This document shows positions 7,707 through 15,460 of a stretch of 47,809 bases of DNA, in pieces; positions within the stretch are counted from its first letter, which is position 1, and each line of letters starts with the position of its first letter. The notes below the pieces were generated by a model, which made no database searches, had not been told where the DNA came from, and saw only the letters and a list, made by a program, of their open reading frames with translations. The DNA is from Marine Group I thaumarchaeote SCGC AAA799-D11 (GTDB taxonomy: Archaea; Thermoproteota; Nitrososphaeria; Nitrososphaerales; Nitrosopumilaceae). A program made the translations under genes and the position numbers. The DNA is taken from contig JOSY01000055.1 in NCBI GenBank assembly GCA_000746765.1, positions 1 to 47,809 on the forward strand. Direction: 5' to 3'.

Positions 7707-8006
7707 CTATACACCGAATGGTTTTATGTGATCCAATCTAGTGATTAAGGTTTTCGATTTGTTTCCTAATTTTACATCTAGTGTGACTGCACGTCTTCCC
7801 ACATTTGTAATCATACCTACTTTACCATGATATCTTCTGTGAGGTAATCCTTTGTGCTGTCTAGGATCAATGATGACAAGTGCTTGCTGACCTTCTTGGT
7901 ATTCACGTAGCAAGAATGAAACTCCTCTAGGAGAACCTTTCTTCATAACTGATCTAGATTTGTGTTTAAATCCATGTGAACGACCAGAAGATTTCTTAGT
8001 TGCCAT
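7707..8006 (-). CDS. rpl21e: 50S ribosomal protein L21e
   Basis: 99 residues, highly basic, with the L21e signature SRSVMKKGSPRG, EYQEGQQALVIIDPRQHKG, PHRRYHGKVGMITNVGRRA and LDHIKPFG. It is an SH3-like large-subunit protein found in archaea and eukaryotes. It is the first gene of the L21e-Rpb4-DUF655-KsgA cluster. A TATA-like TTAAAATA (8032-8040) lies about 29 bp before the ATG, suggesting a leaderless operon mRNA. Confidence 0.97.
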   Translation of the reverse strand: MATKKSSGRSHGFKHKSRSVMKKGSPRGVSFLLREYQEGQQALVIIDPRQHKGLPHRRYHGKVGMITNVGRRAVTLDVKLGNKSKTLITRLDHIKPFGV

Positions 8007-8031
8007 GTAGTGTAAAACCTTGAAAAGCCCT

Positions 8032-8040
8032 ATTTTAAGA
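8032..8040 (-). promoter_or_regulatory. TATA box for the L21e operon
   Basis: TCTTAAAATA on the minus strand, about 29 bp before the ATG of the L21e gene. This is the distance expected for a leaderless archaeal transcript. Inferred from position and composition only. Confidence 0.5.
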
Positions 8041-8063
8041 CTTAGAACAGGGTTCCAGCAGGA

Positions 8064-9119
8064 TTAGCCAATAATATCGGTTCTGAGTTGCCCGCAAGCA
8101 GCAGAGATCTCAGTGCCTTTTTCCACACGAACAGTACAATTTACCCCAGATTGCCGTAAAATTCTCTCAAATTCTAAGACATTTTTCTCAGAAGGTCGCT
8201 TAAAATCACCTGCAGTAGGATTGATTGGAATGATATTGACGTGAGAACCATTTCCCCGCAAAAGTTTGGCCAATTCGTTTGCTATTTCCGGAGAATCATT
8301 AATTCCTTCCATTAGAGCATATTCAAAAGTCACACGACGTCCAGTTTTCTTGAAATATTTTCTTCCAGATTCTATAATATCTTCAACAGAGTGAGATCCA
8401 GCAGTAGGAACAAGTTTTTTTCGCAATTCATTATTTGGAGCATGTAAAGATATAGCAAGACCAATCTGCAGATTCTCTTCGGCTAGTTTTTCAATTCCAG
8501 ATGCAATACCTATGGTAGAAATTGTGATATGTCTTTGTCCTAATCCAAAACCCCTATCATGTGTTAGAATTTTTACAGCACGAATCATTTCATCATAATT
8601 TGCCATTGGTTCACCCATTCCCATAAAAACCAAGTTTGTAACATGCTCCCCACGTTTCTCTAAGATTTCAGCAAAATGAATTACTTGAGATACGATATGT
8701 TCTGCTTTTAGATTTGTTTCAAATCCCATTTGTCCAGTTGCACAAAATACACATCCCATTGCACATCCAATTTGTGTTGAAACACAAATTGTTGATCTTG
8801 GATGACCACCAATCTTTGTTGGTTCATATTGCATTAGAACAGTTTCAACTGAAGAACCATCAGATAATTCCAATAACAATTTGGTAGTATCACCATCTTC
8901 ACTTACAACACGATGGGTTTCTTTTGCAGAACCAATAGTGTAGCCAGCTTCAGTTAATTCCTCTCGAAGTTTTTTTGGGAGTTGAGGGATGTCATTGATA
9001 TCTTTGGGAAATTTGTAATATAATGGAAGTAAAATTTGGTCTGCTCGATATCTATCATATCCCATATCAATTACAAGTTTTTCCACCTCTTCAGGAAGAA
9101 GTCGATAAAGATCTGTCAT
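8064..9119 (-). CDS. rlmN: RlmN-family radical SAM methyltransferase (rRNA/tRNA adenine C2)
   Basis: 351 residues. The radical SAM cluster motif CAMGCVFCATGQMGF is followed by VFMGMGEPMANYDE, ITISTIGIASGIEKLA, LAISLHAPNNELR, VTFEYALMEGIND and the C-terminal GTEISAACGQL, whose Cys is the methyl-carrying/resolving residue of RlmN/Cfr. RlmN makes 2-methyladenosine at A2503 of 23S rRNA and A37 of some tRNAs in bacteria. A full-length copy in an archaeon implies ancient transfer from bacteria (inference). The archaeal substrate is not known from sequence. The start ATG is preceded by a TATTATAAT box (9143-9151), and a perfect 6-3-6 palindrome lies between box and start. Confidence 0.9.
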   Translation of the reverse strand: MTDLYRLLPEEVEKLVIDMGYDRYRADQILLPLYYKFPKDINDIPQLPKKLREELTEAGYTIGSAKETHRVVSEDGDTTKLLLELSDGSSVETVLMQYEPTKIGGHPRSTICVSTQIGCAMGCVFCATGQMGFETNLKAEHIVSQVIHFAEILEKRGEHVTNLVFMGMGEPMANYDEMIRAVKILTHDRGFGLGQRHITISTIGIASGIEKLAEENLQIGLAISLHAPNNELRKKLVPTAGSHSVEDIIESGRKYFKKTGRRVTFEYALMEGINDSPEIANELAKLLRGNGSHVNIIPINPTAGDFKRPSEKNVLEFERILRQSGVNCTVRVEKGTEISAACGQLRTDIIG

Positions 9120-9120
9120 G

Positions 9121-9135
9121 ATTAACTACGTTAAT
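9121..9135. promoter_or_regulatory. inverted repeat in the rlmN start region
   Basis: ATTAAC-TAC-GTTAAT, a perfect 6-bp dyad with a 3-bp spacer, begins one base upstream of the rlmN ATG. It lies between the TATA-like box and the start codon, where a bound protein would block initiation. It is AT-rich, so chance occurrence is possible. Confidence 0.35.
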
Positions 9136-9142
9136 CAAATGA

Positions 9143-9151
9143 TATTATAAT
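9143..9151 (-). promoter_or_regulatory. TATA box for rlmN
   Basis: AATTATAATAT on the minus strand, centred about 28 bp upstream of the rlmN start codon, as expected for a leaderless mRNA. Confidence 0.45.
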
Positions 9152-9191
9152 TTAATCAAATTGAAAAAATGAAAAGAGAAAAAGAGTAAGA

Positions 9192-10277
9192 TTACTCTTC
9201 CACAGGTTCTGAATCATCTGCTTTGGCATCTACTGGAGGTGCTTCAACAGTTTCAACTTCTGATGCTTCAGCAGGTGCTTCTACCTCAGGAGTTTCTGTA
9301 GATTCTTCAGGAGTTTCTACTTTGGCTTCCACTTCAGGCTCTTTTGCCTTTTTTGTGGCTGCCTTTTTGGTAGTCTTTTTGGTCTTTTTCTCAGCATCTT
9401 CAGGGTCAATTACACCTGCTTCGCCAAGAGCAAAGATTACTTCCTCTTCAGGATGATGAGGACTGTCTACCATTCTGGCAATTCTTTTCTTGCCAGATTT
9501 CTTAAAGTAGATTCTGTAGGTACTAGTATGTGCAACTACATTTCCACCAATTGGACGAGTTGGATCACCAAAGAAGACATCAGGTGATGCCATGACTTGG
9601 TTTGTTGCAATTGCAGCACAGTTGTAAGTTTCTGCAATTCTAGACAACAAATGAACAAAGTGATTTAGTTTTTGTTGTCTGTTAGATAGAGTTCCTCTTC
9701 CAAGATATTCAGAACGGAACAATCCAACTGCAGAGTCTGCAACAATTAGTTTGATATTGTTTTCTTCAATAATTGGTCCAGCTTCTTCTAGAATCAATGT
9801 TTGATGTGCACTGTTGTATGCACGTGCAACAATGATGTTGTCTAGAACCTTTTCTGGATCCATTTCATGAGCTTGAGCAATGGATACGATTCTTTCAGGT
9901 CTGAAAGTGTTTTCAGTATCAATGTACAAAACACTGCCTTCAAGTCCACCTTCTTCTTTGGTTTTTTGAACCATGACAGACATTGTATGAGCAAATTGTG
10001 TTTTACCACAACCAAATTCTCCATAAACTTCTGTCAAGGCTTGTGTTTCAAGACCACCGTCAAATAGTGTGTCAAGACAGTTTGTACCAGTTGTAATTTT
10101 ACCAATACTTTGACGGTGCTTGTAAATTTCACTTGCACTTGTAAAGTGTTTGGCAATTAATCCACCATCAACTAGGTGTTGACGTGCTTTATTGACAAGG
10201 ACACCTGCATCGGATAATTTTCTAGTTGTTACAGGACCTACGCCCTCTAAACTATCTAATCTTAAATCTTCTACCAT
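9192..10277 (-). CDS. radA: RadA recombinase with long disordered C-terminal tail
   Basis: The archaeal RecA/Rad51 homologue forms ATP-dependent filaments on ssDNA and catalyses strand exchange. Residues 5-60 form the HhH DNA-binding domain (LEGVGPVTTRKLSDAGV). The ATPase core has Walker A GEFGCGKT at 86-93, YIDTENTFRPERI, Walker B LIVADSAVGLF and the DNA-binding loops around RGTLSNRQQKLNHF and GGNVVAHTSTYR. The core ends near residue 290. A further 70 residues are first Lys-rich (KKTKKTTKKAATKKAK), then Glu/Pro/Thr/Ala-rich and acidic. That tail is absent from the usual ~320-residue RadA and should be disordered. A TATA box and a strong palindrome lie directly upstream. Confidence 0.95.
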   Translation of the reverse strand: MVEDLRLDSLEGVGPVTTRKLSDAGVLVNKARQHLVDGGLIAKHFTSASEIYKHRQSIGKITTGTNCLDTLFDGGLETQALTEVYGEFGCGKTQFAHTMSVMVQKTKEEGGLEGSVLYIDTENTFRPERIVSIAQAHEMDPEKVLDNIIVARAYNSAHQTLILEEAGPIIEENNIKLIVADSAVGLFRSEYLGRGTLSNRQQKLNHFVHLLSRIAETYNCAAIATNQVMASPDVFFGDPTRPIGGNVVAHTSTYRIYFKKSGKKRIARMVDSPHHPEEEVIFALGEAGVIDPEDAEKKTKKTTKKAATKKAKEPEVEAKVETPEESTETPEVEAPAEASEVETVEAPPVDAKADDSEPVEE

Positions 10278-10293
10278 ACCGTATGGTACGGTA
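10277..10293. promoter_or_regulatory. palindrome at the radA transcription start: candidate operator
   Basis: TACCGTA-TGG-TACGGTA on the plus strand is a perfect 7-bp inverted repeat with a 3-bp spacer. Its left end includes the last base of the radA start codon. It sits just downstream of the TATA box, so a dimeric regulator bound here would cover the start site. The GC-containing arms stand out from the AT-rich background. The regulator is unknown. Confidence 0.5.
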
Positions 10294-10300
10294 CCAGTAC

Positions 10301-10308
10301 TTTATAAG
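10301..10308 (-). promoter_or_regulatory. TATA box for radA
   Basis: CTTATAAA on the minus strand, about 27 bp before the radA ATG, consistent with a leaderless transcript. It adjoins GGTACCAGTAC and the palindrome at 10277-10293. Confidence 0.55.
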
Positions 10309-10360
10309 AGTATTGTTTTAGAAAATGATCGTAATATGATAAAATTTTAGAAAAAATTGA

Positions 10361-10543
10361 CTATCGTCTCTTTCTTCTTTGTCCAGGTTTGTTCTGACCA
10401 GGGAATCTACCTAAGACAAATCTCTTTTTGAAATTACTCTTGTTCCTAAGACTAGAATTAGTACCTACAATTTTACGTCCTTCTACCTTTGGAGTTTGTC
10501 CTCTTACTTTTCCTGCTTTTGTAAGCGAACCGTGAGTTGCCAT
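10361..10543 (-). CDS. rps30e: 30S ribosomal protein S30e
   Basis: 60 residues, very basic. It begins MATHGSLTKAGKVRGQTPKV and ends with the typical GRFPGQNKPGQRRKRR. S30e is a small-subunit protein shared by eukaryotes and some archaea (Crenarchaeota/Thaumarchaeota). In eukaryotes it is made fused to a ubiquitin-like protein; here it stands alone. Between it and radA are 83 bp holding the radA promoter. Confidence 0.95.
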   Translation of the reverse strand: MATHGSLTKAGKVRGQTPKVEGRKIVGTNSSLRNKSNFKKRFVLGRFPGQNKPGQRRKRR

Positions 10544-10583
10544 AATCTACATCACAAATTAACGAATTTATGTATTTGGGATC

Positions 10584-12308
10584 CTATCTGTACTTTGCCT
10601 TTACAGTCTCAATGACGTGTTCGTGTTCACGGCTCTTCTTGCGTGCATATCTCTCCATAGCACCTAATGGAACGCCACCAAGGGAACGTGCAATTGCATT
10701 AAAGAAGTATCTTTGAGGGCCTTCAGAACCAGTTCTAGTCATGAATTTTTGAATACCATATTTGAAATTGTGCTGCCATGTCTTGTATAGAACACCTAGT
10801 TGTGCAGGAGTCATTTCATTTCCAATGTTAAAGAAGTCTGATTTTTCTAATAATCCAATTGGAACAAATGTCAAAGCAGTTGTTGTAAACATTGATTCAG
10901 GTTGTTCTCTTTCTAATTCACTGATTAAACGAATTGTCTCCCATGAATCTTCTGGTTGTTCATCGTTATCAAGTCCCATAATCAGAGTAAATGCTGGAAT
11001 CCAATAGTCTTGGTTCAAGGTCTTGACACCTTCTTTGACAACCCAATGCCACTCATCAGGAGAGTAGGGTGCAAGTTTTCTATCAGCATATTTACCAATT
11101 AATCTCAAACTTCCGGTCTCAAATCCAGCCTGAACACCAATCATGTTGTCAGGGCCAGCTTTCATAATTTTAGATAGGTTTGGAATTAATTTTTCATCAG
11201 CAATTGCTCCTGCCAATGTACCATGTGTTGGATTTGTATGTTCTACACCAGTAGACATGATTGCAGTGAATAGTTCTTCAAGTGCTTCTCTATTTGGTTC
11301 CATTCCTTTTGCAGTTCTAGGATCCATACCGTAAACAAAAATATCATCACTATGAACCCATGCAGATTTTGAACCACCTTTCTTTATGTTAACTTCGATT
11401 TCTTTTTTGACTTTTTCTGGAGAATAATATCTCAATGATCTTAATGTTACATCACAGAATTTGCATCCACGTCCACAGCCTCTCATTACTTCAATCATTC
11501 CGTGCATGCTTGGTTCTACAATATCTGGAATCTCTTCGAGGTCAGGTCTGTCCCAGAAGTTGACAAATCTTCCATGAAGTTTTTTGCCGTTTCTCTCAAA
11601 TTCTTTAATGTTAACTTTGAAATCACTTCTCTTTCTGAAAGGATCCATATTTTCAAAGTCGCCGTTAATCAAATAGTTAAAGAAGCGTCCTGCATGTCCA
11701 TCAATTTCAGGTGCAATGCCACCAAGTTCACCTTCTAAGATTGCATAAATTCCAAACTCTTCAATTTTTTCTGGGTCATAGTTGTATTGCCAAGTTCCAG
11801 ATGCACCAGAGATTACTTTGGCTTTACTTCCAGTTTTGGCTTTTGCAGCTTTGATTCTATGGTGTAATTCAGTATTGTAATATTCATCATATGATGTTTG
11901 TTTTCTACCATAAGTAAAGGTCATAGTTACTGGTCCCATTCCAAGTGGGTCCATCTCATACGTTCCAACGACTAGTGTTTCAGGACCAATGAATTTTTCA
12001 ATGTGGTCTGGATGTGCTACAACAACATCTTGTCTGCTAAATCCATCTCGTAGCAAACCGGCTTCAAGTTTTCTTAAACCATATGGAGCATAGTTTGCAA
12101 CACCATTTGTGTGAGGGATGTAATTACAGATAAAATCAAATAGAATCTTTGGAGTTACTTGTTTTCCAAGAATTTTGTACCAAAAACTCTTTGGGTCTCT
12201 ATTAGGATCAATAGCTGGGGCACATCCAAAAAATGTAGCAAGAGACAGCCCTCTATAAGGCGACATCAATGTACGATCAGCTGTTAAAACGATCTTTGGA
12301 GTTCCCAT
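10584..12308 (-). CDS. B12-binding-like / radical SAM protein
   Basis: About 574 residues. A cobalamin-binding-like N-terminal part (roughly 60-200; RKLEAGLLRDGFSRQDVVVA, LVVGTYEMDPLGMGP) precedes a radical SAM domain with the cluster motif CGRGCKFCDVTLRS (Cys 281, 285, 288 counted from the GTG start). After it come WVHSDDIFVYG, NPTHGTLAGA, GVQAGFETGS and TLIMGLDNDEQPEDSW. This resembles the archaeal family annotated as radical SAM/B12-binding or YgiQ-like proteins, which has no assigned reaction here. The start could be GTG 12317 or ATG 12308; I give the ATG, with GAAGGGA just before it. The 3' end is 40 bp from S30e on the same strand. Confidence 0.8.
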   Translation of the reverse strand: MGTPKIVLTADRTLMSPYRGLSLATFFGCAPAIDPNRDPKSFWYKILGKQVTPKILFDFICNYIPHTNGVANYAPYGLRKLEAGLLRDGFSRQDVVVAHPDHIEKFIGPETLVVGTYEMDPLGMGPVTMTFTYGRKQTSYDEYYNTELHHRIKAAKAKTGSKAKVISGASGTWQYNYDPEKIEEFGIYAILEGELGGIAPEIDGHAGRFFNYLINGDFENMDPFRKRSDFKVNIKEFERNGKKLHGRFVNFWDRPDLEEIPDIVEPSMHGMIEVMRGCGRGCKFCDVTLRSLRYYSPEKVKKEIEVNIKKGGSKSAWVHSDDIFVYGMDPRTAKGMEPNREALEELFTAIMSTGVEHTNPTHGTLAGAIADEKLIPNLSKIMKAGPDNMIGVQAGFETGSLRLIGKYADRKLAPYSPDEWHWVVKEGVKTLNQDYWIPAFTLIMGLDNDEQPEDSWETIRLISELEREQPESMFTTTALTFVPIGLLEKSDFFNIGNEMTPAQLGVLYKTWQHNFKYGIQKFMTRTGSEGPQRYFFNAIARSLGGVPLGAMERYARKKSREHEHVIETVKAKYR

Positions 12309-12359
12309 TCCCTTCACGAAATTAATTTTATGATTTATTTTAAACCTTGCTGGTCAAAT

Positions 12360-13178
12360 CTAATAATTTTCTAAGATTCCAGCCTTGTTTCTGTGATATT
12401 TACCAAATTCCTGGTTTTGAGAGAGATGCTTTCCATCAAATACGGTCCCATCCTTACACACTAGATCTTCACCCACACAGCAACTACCACATATTCCAAC
12501 ACCACATTTCATCATTCGCTCAAGACTGGCCTGAACAAAGATGCCTCTGGAATGAGCAGATTGGACAGTTTTGTACATCATTATTTCAGGGCCACATACA
12601 TAGACTCCATCATATTTTGTTTGATCAACATGTTTTTCAACTAAATCAGTGACAAAGCCTTTTTCTCCATAACTTCCATCATCAGTTGAAACAATTACTT
12701 TGTGAGGATTATTTTTCAAGAGTCTGTTTGCCAAGTCTTCAAAAAATACTTCGTCTTTAGATTTTGCGCCAATTAAGACAGTGACATCATCTGTATGTTT
12801 TACATGTGTAAGTAATCGCATCATTGGGACAAGACCAGTGCCACCACCAACTAGCAAAAGTTTTCCTTCTTTAAGATCAAAAGAGTTCCCATAAGGCCCA
12901 CGAATCCCAATTTGTTCCCCCACCTCGACATTAAATAATCCTGTAGAAGCTGCTCCATGTTTTCTAACAGTAAATGCTGCTTTACCAGATTCATCTGAAA
13001 TCATAACACTCATTGGCAGTTCATTGATTCCAGGAATCCAAACCATTGCAAATTGCCCTGGAAGAACATTTGACATTACTTCGTCAGAAAAGACCAAAGT
13101 CCTAACAGTAGGGGTTTCATCTATTACCTTTTCAACGGTAACAATTGTGGTATGATTATGATTTCTTTGCAAGACCAA
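12360..13178 (-). CDS. pyrK: dihydroorotate dehydrogenase electron transfer subunit
   Basis: 272 residues of the ferredoxin-reductase-like family. The FAD domain includes LPGQFAMVWIPG, the NAD-binding domain LLVGGGTGLVPMMRLL, then YVCGPEIMMYKTV. A C-terminal [2Fe-2S] cluster loop CGVGICGSCCVGEDLVCKDG has the four Cys of PyrK. It carries electrons from class 1B dihydroorotate dehydrogenase to NAD. It overlaps the 3' end of pyrD by 23 bp, so the two subunits are probably co-translated. The start codon used within that overlap is not certain. Confidence 0.92.
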   Translation of the reverse strand: MVLQRNHNHTTIVTVEKVIDETPTVRTLVFSDEVMSNVLPGQFAMVWIPGINELPMSVMISDESGKAAFTVRKHGAASTGLFNVEVGEQIGIRGPYGNSFDLKEGKLLLVGGGTGLVPMMRLLTHVKHTDDVTVLIGAKSKDEVFFEDLANRLLKNNPHKVIVSTDDGSYGEKGFVTDLVEKHVDQTKYDGVYVCGPEIMMYKTVQSAHSRGIFVQASLERMMKCGVGICGSCCVGEDLVCKDGTVFDGKHLSQNQEFGKYHRNKAGILENY

Positions 13179-14067
13179 TCATCTCCTCGATTTTTGAATA
13201 ATTTTTTTTCGCCATATATTGGGATATTCCTGTATTGATTTCATTAAACACATCTATCCAATTATCACCTATTGCACTACCAAGTTGTACAGCGGAAGCT
13301 CCTGCCAAGAAAAACTCTATTGCATCTTCCCAATTAGAAATACCTCCGCATCCAATAACTGGAATATCATATTTCGAAGAAATTTCATAAACACATCTTA
13401 ATGCAATTGGTTTGATTGGAGTGCCAGATAATCCTCCAAATTTATTGCTTAGAATAGGACGTTGGATTTCAACATCTATTGCCATTGCTCTAACTGTGTT
13501 AATTGCAGTGATTGCATCTATTCCAGATTCAATAGCAGTGCCTACAGTATCAAGATAATGAGTGGTTCCTAGACCAACTTTAGCAATAACAGGTACATTT
13601 GTTGAGTTTTTAACAGTAGTAACAATTTTCTTTACTAATTCTGGATCGTCACCTACCTCCAATCCAACTTTTGCAACATGTGGGCAAGATAGATTCAGCT
13701 CATAAGCTGTGACTTTGCAGTTTTCAAATTGTTTTATCATCTTCTCAAAGTCTTCAGGAATAGAACCAACAAGACTAACAACAATTGGTACATCTTGATT
13801 TGGTTCAATCATTTTTGCAAAATTTTCTGCACCAGGGTTTGATAATCCAACAGCATTAATCCATCCACCACCTTTTACACTAAAGATTGTAGGATTTGGA
13901 TAGCCCTCCCAAGGTTCTGTGCTAAGTGATTTGGTTACAACAGCTCCTGCTCCTGAGCGATAAAGACGGTTAAAGACATCCAAAGATATTCCTAAAATTC
14001 CAGACGCCAGCATAACAGGCCTGTCTAATTGAATTGGACCTATTGAAGTTGCAAGATTGGGCTCCAC
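13156..14067 (-). CDS. pyrD: dihydroorotate dehydrogenase, class 1B catalytic subunit
   Basis: 303 residues, FMN-binding TIM barrel, pyrimidine synthesis (dihydroorotate to orotate). It has VMLASGILGISLDVF, GAVVTKSLSTEPWEG, NAVGLSNPG and AYELNLSCPHV, with the Cys base that marks class 1 enzymes. AKVGLGTTHY, VIGCGGISNWEDA and FLAGASAVQLGSA bind phosphate/FMN. Together with the adjacent pyrK this indicates the heteromeric NAD-linked 1B type. The start is GTG with TTATATT about 27 bp upstream (14091-14098), fitting a leaderless mRNA. Confidence 0.95.
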   Translation of the reverse strand: MEPNLATSIGPIQLDRPVMLASGILGISLDVFNRLYRSGAGAVVTKSLSTEPWEGYPNPTIFSVKGGGWINAVGLSNPGAENFAKMIEPNQDVPIVVSLVGSIPEDFEKMIKQFENCKVTAYELNLSCPHVAKVGLEVGDDPELVKKIVTTVKNSTNVPVIAKVGLGTTHYLDTVGTAIESGIDAITAINTVRAMAIDVEIQRPILSNKFGGLSGTPIKPIALRCVYEISSKYDIPVIGCGGISNWEDAIEFFLAGASAVQLGSAIGDNWIDVFNEINTGISQYMAKKNYSKIEEMIGLAKKS

Positions 14068-14090
14068 TTTGATTAATGAGGGTAGTTTCG

Positions 14091-14098
14091 AATATAAC
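14091..14098 (-). promoter_or_regulatory. TATA box for pyrD-pyrK
   Basis: GTTATATT on the minus strand, centred about 27 bp before the GTG of pyrD. The position supports the GTG start and a leaderless transcript. Confidence 0.5.
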
Positions 14099-14122
14099 AG
14101 TTGATTTGTGATTCTAGTACCT

Positions 14123-14130
14123 TTTTTAAA
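14123..14130 (+). promoter_or_regulatory. TATA box for nop5-fibrillarin
   Basis: CTTTTTTAAA lies about 26 bp before the ATG at 14153. It is back to back with the pyrD promoter in the 85-bp divergent gap. Confidence 0.5.
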
Positions 14131-14152
14131 GGTGGTTTAGATTGAACTAGAC

Positions 14153-15460
14153 ATGTATTCTGTGATTTTAACAGAATTGGGAATCTCAGTTTTTGATGAT
14201 GAAAAGCTAGAAAAATCATTTTCATTTTCAAATCCTGTTAAAGAATATCTGCAAGTAAAAAATAAAGAATCAAAACTAAATGAACTCATCAATTATCTAA
14301 CTTCAATTCAAAGAGGTGTTTCAGTAAGTGATGATTCATTGCTTGCAATTTTGAAAAAAAATAACATAGATTCTCAGATTATGGATGATTCAGAATTAGA
14401 CAGAATTCAGGCATCAAAACCACAGATTATTGTTGACTCTGGTTTTGCATCTAATCCTCAAGATGCATTAGGAAAACTAAGAGAGTTTGCTTTAGGATTA
14501 TCATCTTCAAAAGTTACCGAAGTTTCTGAAAGTCCAGATCTTCACATTATTCAAGCAATTAATTCACTAGACGAAATTGACAAAATTGCAAATGCATTAA
14601 GTTCAAGATTAAGAGAATGGTACGGATTACATTTTCCTGAGTTAGATAATGTTATTGACAGTATCAATGGATATGCTCAAATTGTTATGGCTGGAAAACG
14701 TGAATCATTAACAAAACAGGTTTTTGAAGATGCCGGTTTTCCAGAATCAAAAGTTGAGATGTTATCTTTAATTGCTGCAAAAAGTAGAGGCGGAGATATC
14801 TCGGATGTTAATCTTACAATTGTTCAATCAATTGCAAAGCAAATCTTAGATTTCCATGATTTACGTAAAAAACTTGAAGAACATGTTGAATCAGAAATGG
14901 AAACAATTGCACCAAATCTTTCTGCAATACTTGGTACTGCAGTGGGTGCAAGAATTTTAGGAAGAGCTGGCAGTCTTAAAAGATTGGCATCGCTTCCAGC
15001 AAGTACAATTCAAGTTCTTGGGGCAGAGAAAGCATTGTTTAGATCATTGAAGACAGGTTCACAACCACCAAAACACGGATTGTTATTCCAACATGCAATG
15101 GTTCATGCAGCACCTAGATGGCAAAGAGGAAAAATTGCACGAGCAATTGCAGCAAAAGCAGTAATTGCAGCCAGAGTTGATGTTTACGGAGAGGGATTAA
15201 ACAAGACACTACTTGAAAAACTCAATGTTAGAGTAGATGAAATTGGTAAGAAATATGAAAATCCAACAGAAAAAGACACTAGAAGACCAGAGTCATTTAG
15301 ACGAGATGGTGGCAATTTTAGAGATAGACGTGGACGTAGAGATGACAGAGGCGGACGTAGAGATGACAGAGGCGGACGTAGAGATGACAGAGGCGGACGT
15401 AGAGATGACAGATCAGGTTCAAATAAAAATAAAAAGAGAAAGAAGTTTGGAAGAAGATAA
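14153..15460 (+). CDS. nop5: Nop5 (Nop56/58) C/D-box RNP core protein
   Basis: 435 residues. The Nop domain is plain: SSRLREWYGLHFPELDNVI, ISDVNLTIVQSIAKQ, IAPNLSAILGTAVGARIL, GSLKRLASLPASTIQVLGAE, HGLLFQHAMV and RWQRGKIARAIAAKA. It bridges L7Ae/box C/D RNA to fibrillarin and so guides 2'-O-methylation of rRNA and tRNA. Residues after about 370 form an Arg/Asp/Gly tail with four copies of GRRDDRG encoded by 21-bp tandem repeats, ending in KKRKKFGRR; this is likely an RNA-binding disordered tail. The gene overlaps the fibrillarin start by 14 bp. Confidence 0.95.
   Translation: MYSVILTELGISVFDDEKLEKSFSFSNPVKEYLQVKNKESKLNELINYLTSIQRGVSVSDDSLLAILKKNNIDSQIMDDSELDRIQASKPQIIVDSGFASNPQDALGKLREFALGLSSSKVTEVSESPDLHIIQAINSLDEIDKIANALSSRLREWYGLHFPELDNVIDSINGYAQIVMAGKRESLTKQVFEDAGFPESKVEMLSLIAAKSRGGDISDVNLTIVQSIAKQILDFHDLRKKLEEHVESEMETIAPNLSAILGTAVGARILGRAGSLKRLASLPASTIQVLGAEKALFRSLKTGSQPPKHGLLFQHAMVHAAPRWQRGKIARAIAAKAVIAARVDVYGEGLNKTLLEKLNVRVDEIGKKYENPTEKDTRRPESFRRDGGNFRDRRGRRDDRGGRRDDRGGRRDDRGGRRDDRSGSNKNKKRKKFGRR
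15332..15412 (+). repeat. 21-bp tandem repeats in the nop5 3' end
   Basis: Four head-to-tail copies of GGACGTAGAGATGACAGAG plus GC (starting at 15332, 15353, 15374 and 15395; the last diverges at its end). They are in frame and encode the repeated GRRDDRG motif. Near-identical DNA suggests recent slippage or expansion, so copy number probably varies between strains. Confidence 0.9.

Noticed and set aside
9223-9456. Ser/Ala-rich plus-strand frame
   Set aside because: It is the complement of the low-complexity RadA tail; such biased tails leave long open frames on the other strand. The frames opposite S17e (42474-42728) and the RPC34-like gene (18736-19131) are rejected for the same reason.
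12347-12652. 101-residue plus-strand frame
   Set aside because: It is antisense to the pyrK C-terminus, including the iron-sulphur motif. It has no family features and reflects codon use on the other strand.
15237-15446. Longer N-terminal extension of fibrillarin in the same frame
   Set aside because: It is the nop5 RG tail read in another frame (repeated EMTEADV-type peptide). Family length and the ribosome start context favour TTG 15447.
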